Assembly: GCA_934565615.1 (NCBI GenBank)
Contig: CAKTIH010000085.1
Span: forward strand, 1-9,674
Reading direction: 5' to 3'
From: an uncultured Oscillospiraceae bacterium
GTDB taxonomy: Bacteria > Bacillota > Clostridia > Oscillospirales > Oscillospiraceae
Length of the DNA stretch: 9,674 bases
The translations under genes and the position numbers were made by a program. Each line of letters begins with the position of its first letter. The first letter of the stretch is position 1. Shown here one piece after another: positions 5,668-9,674 of the stretch. Under the pieces are notes generated by a model. That model searched no databases, was not told the origin of the DNA, and worked only from the letters and a program-made list of their open reading frames with translations.

Positions 5668-7347
5668 ATGAAGAAAATCATTGCTTCTATACTCGCCTTC
5701 TTTTCCCTCGGCTCAGCAGCGAGAACCACCGAGCCGACCGCGACAGCGGCAGCCGCGGCGGTAAGCGAGTATACAGTCATCAGCGGTGAAGTCCTCGAAA
5801 TAAACGACAGCTCGCTGACGCTCCTTCTTGATATGGATGAGGCTCCCAACGGCGAAGCCCCCGATGGACAGATGCCCGAAATGCCCGACGGCGACGCATC
5901 CAACGGTCAGCCGCCTGAGATGCCTGACGGTCAGGCTCCGAACGGCCAGATGCCCGGCGGCAGAACTGTGACCGTCGATACCTCCAATGCGATTATAACA
6001 CGCGACGGCGCGGAAGTCACCGTCAAAGATATCTCCGTCGGCGATAAAGTCTCCGTCTCAGCAAAGGACGCCGAACTGAGCTATATCGAAAACGACGCCG
6101 TTCCCGGCTCTGCCCCCGGCGGAGCGCCGGGCGGCTTCGGCGGCAGCAGTGAGTTCACTCAGGGCAGCAGCGCGAACACCATAAGCACTGACGGCGAATA
6201 CTCCGGTGAAAGCTACAGCTCCACCGGCGACGATGAGAACGCCCTGCGCATCGACGGCGCTGCCGTCACGCTCTCCGGTGTCACGGTGAACAAGTCCGCC
6301 GGCACCAGCTCCAACCCCGAAAACGGCGACTTCTACGGCGTCAACGCTGCGATCCTCGCAACAAACGGCGCAACTGTGGATATAAAGGATTCCGATATCT
6401 CTTCCTCCGCGCAGAACGGAAACGGCGTGTTCAGCTACGGCAGCGGCACGACCGTGAATATATCCGACTCGACCATCAACACCACCGCGGATAACTCCGG
6501 CAGCATCCAGACCACCGGCGGCGGCACGACGAACGCGAGCAATCTCACCGTCACGACTGTCGGCAATTCTTCCGCGGCGATCCGCTCCGACCGCGGCGGC
6601 GGCACGGTCAACGTCGACGGCGGCAGCTATACCTCGAACGGCTATAACTCCCCCGCCGTCTATTCCACGGCGGACATCACCGTGAAGAACGCCGGCCTTA
6701 CCGCTAACAATTCCGAAGCTCTTGTCATTGAGGGCAAGAACTCCATCACCCTCGAAAACTGCACCGTCTCCGGCAATATGAGTGACACCGAGGGCGCAAG
6801 CTCCGATGAAAATGTCCACTCTGTGATGATATACCAGTCCATGTCCGGGGACGCCGATGTCGGCACCTCCGAGTTTTCAATGACCGGCGGCAGCCTCACC
6901 TCGAATAACGGCGATGTGATATACGTCACAAACACCCACAGCATCATAAAGCTCTCCGGTGTTGAGATCACCGACGCCGACGGCGAAGGCTGCTTCATGC
7001 GCGTATGCGGCAACAGCGGCAGCCGCGGCTGGGGTCAGTCCGGCTCCAACGGCGCGCAGGTCGAGTTCACTGCGGACGGGCAGAATATAAGCGGCGATAT
7101 CATCGTTGACAGCATCTCTACCCTTGACATGACGCTCACAAACGGCAGCAGCTTCACCGGCAGGATCAGTATTGCGGCGAACCTCACCGGAAGCTCTGCC
7201 GTTGAGAACAACGCCGTCATAACCATCGGCAAGGGCTGCACATGGAAGCTCACCGGTGACTGCACAGTGACGAGCCTTACCAACAACGGTACCATTGATT
7301 TTAACGGCTACACCATCACTCTCGCCGACGGCAGTGTGCTCAAATAA
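5668..7347 (+). CDS. Predicted secreted beta-helix protein with an N-terminal DUF5666-like domain
   Basis: A 559-residue protein. A basic start and short hydrophobic stretch (residues 1-18) followed by an Ala/Thr-rich segment suggest a signal peptide. Residues about 35-132 resemble a small beta-barrel of the DUF5666 type: YTVISGEVLEINDSSLTLLL, then TVTVDTSNAIITRDG and ISVGDKVSVS. It is interrupted by a Met/Pro/Gly/Asp/Asn-rich insert (56-99) with a 13-residue tandem repeat. A Gly/Pro linker follows (145-160). Residues about 168-556 are Ser/Thr/Asn/Gly-rich with repeated short strands such as ATVDIKDSDISSS, TTVNISDSTI and SITLENCTVSGN, the rung pattern of a right-handed parallel beta-helix (pectin-lyase-like fold). 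I see no LPXTG signal, C-terminal helix or catalytic motif, so a surface-binding or matrix role is only a guess. AAAGGA lies 10 nt before the start. It is probably regulated by the divergent two-component system. Confidence 0.85.
   Translation: MKKIIASILAFFSLGSAARTTEPTATAAAAAVSEYTVISGEVLEINDSSLTLLLDMDEAPNGEAPDGQMPEMPDGDASNGQPPEMPDGQAPNGQMPGGRTVTVDTSNAIITRDGAEVTVKDISVGDKVSVSAKDAELSYIENDAVPGSAPGGAPGGFGGSSEFTQGSSANTISTDGEYSGESYSSTGDDENALRIDGAAVTLSGVTVNKSAGTSSNPENGDFYGVNAAILATNGATVDIKDSDISSSAQNGNGVFSYGSGTTVNISDSTINTTADNSGSIQTTGGGTTNASNLTVTTVGNSSAAIRSDRGGGTVNVDGGSYTSNGYNSPAVYSTADITVKNAGLTANNSEALVIEGKNSITLENCTVSGNMSDTEGASSDENVHSVMIYQSMSGDADVGTSEFSMTGGSLTSNNGDVIYVTNTHSIIKLSGVEITDADGEGCFMRVCGNSGSRGWGQSGSNGAQVEFTADGQNISGDIIVDSISTLDMTLTNGSSFTGRISIAANLTGSSAVENNAVITIGKGCTWKLTGDCTVTSLTNNGTIDFNGYTITLADGSVLK
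5875..5952 (+). repeat. 39-bp tandem repeat coding a 13-residue Met/Pro/Asp-rich unit
   Basis: Residues 70-82 (PEMPDGDASNGQP) and 83-95 (PEMPDGQAPNGQM) are two adjacent copies differing at three positions. A partial related unit, APNGEAPDGQM, precedes them (residues 59-69). The DNA copies have diverged at synonymous sites, so this is an old repeat kept at the protein level. It lies inside the N-terminal DUF5666-like domain. Confidence 0.85.
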
Positions 7348-7375
7348 ATAACGAAAACAGGTTTTCCTGATTATA

Positions 7376-7419
7376 TAAAGGCTGCACGGCAATGTCCTCC
7401 TGCCGTGCAGCCTTGCTTT
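7376..7419. terminator. Bidirectional intrinsic terminator between secreted-protein gene and glmM operon
   Basis: A perfect 14-bp stem (7378-7391 with 7401-7414) with a 9-nt loop. T-rich sequence follows on the + strand (interrupted by GC), and TTTATATAA follows on the minus strand. It starts about 30 bp after the secreted-protein stop codon and ends 2-3 bp from the minus-strand acyltransferase stop codon. Confidence 0.85.
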
Positions 7420-7421
7420 AT

Positions 7422-8081
7422 TTACTTCTTAGCAACGATGTGATCCTTATCCTTATAGATGCTGTTTGCGGGGATAACGCCGCGCACGCAGGAGGTCGGA
7501 TAAATGTTCGAGCAGCGGCCGACGACCGTGCCGGGATTGAGGACGCTGTTGCAGCCGACCTCGACGTTGTCGCCGAGCATCGCGCCGAACTTCTTGCGCC
7601 CGGTCTCGATAGGCGTGCCGGGGACCTTGACTGTGACAAGGGTCTTGTCGCTCTTGACGTTGCTGGTTATCGAGCCTGCGCCCATGTGCGCCTTGTAGCC
7701 AAGGACGGAGTCTCCGACGTAGTTATAGTGCGGGGTCTGGACGTTATCAAACAGGACAACGTTTTTGAGTTCAACAGAGTTGCCGACGACGGCGTTCTTG
7801 CCGACGATGGCGCTGCCGCGGATGAATGCGCAGTGGCGGACTTCAGCGCCGTGATCGATGATGCAGGGTGCGCCGAGGTAGGCCGACGGGAACACCTTTG
7901 CGTCCTTCGCCACCCATACGCCCTCGCTCGGGTTATCGAACTCGTTCGGGTCGAGTGTGGGGCCGAGCTTGAGGATGAAATCCTTTATCCCGTCAAGCAC
8001 CTCCCAAGGGTAGGTCTTGCCGTCGAACAGTTCCTTAGCGATGGTCTTATCAAGATCGAGAAGCTCTTTTATTTCAACCAT
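7422..8081 (-). CDS. Stand-alone left-handed beta-helix acyltransferase, GlmU C-terminal-like
   Basis: A 219-residue protein. After a helical N-terminus (about 1-50), residues about 55-205 show hexapeptide-repeat character typical of trimeric left-handed beta-helix acyltransferases. The segment VGNSVELKN...TPHYNYVGDSVLG...MGAGSITSN closely parallels the acetyltransferase half of GlmU, and His118 aligns with the GlmU catalytic histidine (HLxYxGD). A later part, FGAMLGDNVEVGCNSVLNPG, resembles the C-terminal LbH domains of sugar-1-phosphate nucleotidyltransferases. No nucleotidyltransferase domain is present; such proteins are nevertheless often named sugar pyrophosphorylases. A likely role is acetyl-CoA-dependent N-acylation of glucosamine-1-P or another sugar phosphate; the acceptor is inferred from operon context. 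The start at 8081 was preferred over an in-frame ATG at 8120 inside glmM, because GAGGTAAGGA lies just upstream. It is the last gene of the operon, 10 nt after glmM. Confidence 0.85.
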   Translation of the reverse strand: MVEIKELLDLDKTIAKELFDGKTYPWEVLDGIKDFILKLGPTLDPNEFDNPSEGVWVAKDAKVFPSAYLGAPCIIDHGAEVRHCAFIRGSAIVGKNAVVGNSVELKNVVLFDNVQTPHYNYVGDSVLGYKAHMGAGSITSNVKSDKTLVTVKVPGTPIETGRKKFGAMLGDNVEVGCNSVLNPGTVVGRCSNIYPTSCVRGVIPANSIYKDKDHIVAKK

Positions 8082-8091
8082 TTTCCTTACC

Positions 8092-9444
8092 TCACTTGAC
8101 TCTGACGAGCTTGCCCGCATCGGCCATTGCGGCGATGATGGCGTCTACCTTCTCCTCGCACAGCTCGTGCGTGGACGCTTCCGACATGACGCGCAGCAGC
8201 GGCTCGGTGCCGCTCTTGCGCAGCAGGACGCGGCCGTTGTCGCCAAGCTCGGCCTCGGCCTTTGCGACCGCCGCCTTGACCTTTTCGTCGTTGAGCGTCT
8301 CGTCCTTGTCGGTGACGATGACGTTCTTCAGTACCTGCGGGTACATGGTCATACCGGAGGCAAGCACGGAGAGCGGCTCCTTAGTCTCGGTTATGGCTTC
8401 CATGACCTTGATTGCGGTCAGCAGGCCATCGCCGGTGTTCGCAAGGCGGCCGAAGATAATGTGACCGGACTGCTCGCCGCCGATCAGGTGGCCGTTCTGG
8501 CGCATGTTCTCAGCAACGTACTTGTCGCCGACGGCGGTCTTTTCATAGCCGATGCCCAGCTCGTCAAGCGCCTTGTACAGGCCCATGTTGGACATGATAG
8601 TCGTGACGACCTTGGAGTTGCCGAAAGTGCCGCGCTCCTTCATGTACTTTGCGCAGACGTACATGATATGGTCGCCGTTTATCTCGTTGCCCTTCTCGTC
8701 GACAGCAAGGCAGCGGTCAGCGTCGCCGTCAAAGGCGAAGCCGACGTCAAGCCCGTTGTCGACAACGAACTTCTGGAGGTTATGTATATGCGTCGAACCG
8801 CAGTCGACGTTGATGTTCAGACCGTCAGGCTTGTTTGCGAGCACGTAGGTGTCCGCGCCGAGGGCGTCGAACACGCTCTTTGCCATCTGCCATGTGCTGC
8901 CGTTTGCGCAGTCAAGGCCGATCCTGCGTCCCTTGTAGGAGCGCGTCGCGAGAGAGATGAGGTAGCCTATGTAACGGTTGCGGCCGGCGGCATAGTCCAC
9001 CGTGCAGCCGATCTGCTCGCGCTGGGCGTAGGGCAGAGCTTCATCGGAGTCGAGGTATTCCTCGATCTTGTCGAGCAGGGACTCCTCCATCTTCTCGCCG
9101 TCGCCGTTGAGAAGCTTTATGCCGTTGTCGTAATACGGGTTGTGGCTGGCAGAGATCATGATGCCGCAGTCGAAATCATCCGCGCGCGCGATGTAGGACA
9201 CGCTCGGCGTGGAGGTGACGTGCAGCAGGTACGCGTCCGCACCGGAGGCGGTGAGCCCTGCGCAGAGCGCCGATTCAAACATGTAGCTCGAGCGGCGGGT
9301 GTCCTTGCCGATAACTACCTTTGCCCTGTGCGCCTTGCTGCTGTAGTACCAGCCGAGATAGCGGCCTATGCGGAAGGCGTGGTCGACTGTCAGATGTACG
9401 TTTGCTTCCCCGCGGAAGCCGTCAGTTCCGAAATATTTACCCAT
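8092..9444 (-). CDS. glmM: Phosphoglucosamine mutase
   Basis: A 450-residue cytoplasmic enzyme, the usual GlmM length, converting glucosamine-6-phosphate to glucosamine-1-phosphate for UDP-GlcNAc and peptidoglycan synthesis. All four alpha-D-phosphohexomutase signatures are present. These are the N-terminal YFGTDGFRGEAN, the phosphoserine loop ISASHNP (Ser100), the Mg2+ loop FAFDGDADR (Asp239, Asp241, Asp243), and the sugar-specificity loop GGEQSGH (322-328). The C-terminal phosphate-binding loop RKSGTEPLLRV (409-419) is also intact. The GEQSGH loop and FGTDG start fit GlmM rather than phosphomannomutase/phosphoglucomutase. The start follows AGGAGG closely. It is the middle gene of the operon, 14 nt after nagB and 10 nt before the LbH acyltransferase gene. 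Pairing with nagB links it to amino-sugar flux. No internal regulatory element was seen. Confidence 0.97.
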   Translation of the reverse strand: MGKYFGTDGFRGEANVHLTVDHAFRIGRYLGWYYSSKAHRAKVVIGKDTRRSSYMFESALCAGLTASGADAYLLHVTSTPSVSYIARADDFDCGIMISASHNPYYDNGIKLLNGDGEKMEESLLDKIEEYLDSDEALPYAQREQIGCTVDYAAGRNRYIGYLISLATRSYKGRRIGLDCANGSTWQMAKSVFDALGADTYVLANKPDGLNINVDCGSTHIHNLQKFVVDNGLDVGFAFDGDADRCLAVDEKGNEINGDHIMYVCAKYMKERGTFGNSKVVTTIMSNMGLYKALDELGIGYEKTAVGDKYVAENMRQNGHLIGGEQSGHIIFGRLANTGDGLLTAIKVMEAITETKEPLSVLASGMTMYPQVLKNVIVTDKDETLNDEKVKAAVAKAEAELGDNGRVLLRKSGTEPLLRVMSEASTHELCEEKVDAIIAAMADAGKLVRVK

Positions 9445-9458
9445 TGTTTCCTCCTGAA

Positions 9459-9674
9459 TTAGAGTCTGGATGCCGCCGCGGTATCAAGATACACGGTGAC
9501 CTCCGTAGGAATTTGCAAAAAAGATGCAGGTATATATGTAATGGTCTTGCCATAAACCATCTCAAAAACGGCCGCGGCCTTATCCTCGCCCTCGGCAAGC
9601 AGGATGATATTCCTCGCCTCGGTCAGAGTCTTGATGCCCATCGTCACGGCGTATTCGGGCATGTTTTCCTCCGT
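9459..9674 (-). CDS. nagB: Glucosamine-6-phosphate deaminase, C-terminal fragment
   Basis: The last 71 residues; the N-terminus lies beyond the window edge. The fragment reads PEYAVTMGIKTLTEARNIIL, then LAEGEDKAAAV, IPASFLQIPTEVTVYLD and AAASRL, matching the end of NagB-family isomerases/deaminases (TMGIxTLxxAR, a GxxKAxAV phosphate-side segment, PASxLQ). The family interconverts glucosamine-6-P and fructose-6-P plus ammonium in the cytoplasm. A well-spaced GGAGG and ATG at 9662 look like a start, but the NagB-like reading is open through them to the window edge, and a 67-residue protein would lack the active site; I treat them as internal. The first gene visible of the nagB-glmM-acyltransferase operon, 14 nt before glmM. 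The related 6-phosphogluconolactonase/SIS-like families are less likely given the PASxLQ segment. Confidence 0.88.
   Translation of the reverse strand, partial: TEENMPEYAVTMGIKTLTEARNIILLAEGEDKAAAVFEMVYGKTITYIPASFLQIPTEVTVYLDTAAASRL

Noticed and set aside
6058..6819. Minus-strand reading frame of 253 codons inside the secreted-protein gene
   Set aside because: The Gly/Ala/Val/Arg-rich, low-complexity translation is what a Ser/Thr/Asn/Gly-rich gene gives in antisense. It has no supporting start signal.
8017..9462. Long + strand reading frame (481 codons) across glmM and the acyltransferase gene start
   Set aside because: It is a shadow of glmM, whose catalytic motifs are complete on the minus strand. 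It spans two real genes and has no ribosome binding site or family resemblance.
9459..9662. Possible separate 67-residue gene with GGAGG and ATG at 9662
   Set aside because: The NagB-like reading is open to the window edge, and a 67-residue piece would lack the active site; it is the C-terminus of the longer nagB.
1..9674. Search for CRISPR arrays, insertion sequences, attachment sites, tRNA/rRNA genes, phage or defence genes
   Set aside because: No regularly spaced repeats, transposase or integrase motifs, tRNA-like folds or phage/defence proteins were seen; gene order looks like ordinary chromosome.

Overview
The window looks like chromosome of a fairly GC-rich Clostridia-type Firmicute, probably Oscillospirales/Ruminococcaceae-like. 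This is inferred from strong AGGAGG-type ribosome binding sites, U-tailed hairpin terminators, the GlmM sequence style and the clostridial-type sensor kinase; no rRNA or marker gene fixes the taxon. There are nine genes, none visibly broken; two are cut by the window edges. No mobile element, CRISPR array, tRNA or rRNA was seen.

Layout. (1) 1-1561, metal transport: the 3' end of a Zn/Cd/Pb-type P1B ATPase (+) converges on a CaCA-family cation exchanger (-) across a shared bidirectional terminator. The exchanger is preceded by a complete regulatory leader: a consensus-like promoter, a yybP-ykoY (Mn2+) riboswitch aptamer and an intrinsic terminator whose 5' arm is the 3' strand of the aptamer's closing helix. 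This suggests a Mn2+-induced exporter. (2) 1592-3579: two independent + strand units, an EamA/DMT transporter and a HAD-IIA (NagD/AraL-like) phosphatase, each with its own promoter and terminator. (3) 3579-7347: an OmpR-family response regulator and sensor kinase with overlapping ATGA stop/start (-), divergent from a large predicted secreted beta-helix protein (+). The shared 173-bp intergenic region holds four similar TTAAAG/TTTAAG-like half-sites, a likely binding site for the regulator. (4) 7376-9674 (-): an amino-sugar operon, nagB (partial) - glmM - a stand-alone left-handed beta-helix acyltransferase, with 14- and 10-nt gaps and a terminal hairpin.

How the genes work together. NagB interconverts fructose-6-P and glucosamine-6-P, and GlmM makes glucosamine-1-P. 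The third protein resembles the acetyltransferase half of GlmU without a nucleotidyltransferase domain, so the operon may feed UDP-GlcNAc or another N-acyl amino-sugar pathway. The two-component system probably controls the secreted protein. The most interesting items are the Mn2+ riboswitch/CaCA exchanger pairing, the two-component/secreted-protein locus with its half-site array, and the lone LbH acyltransferase in the nagB-glmM operon.
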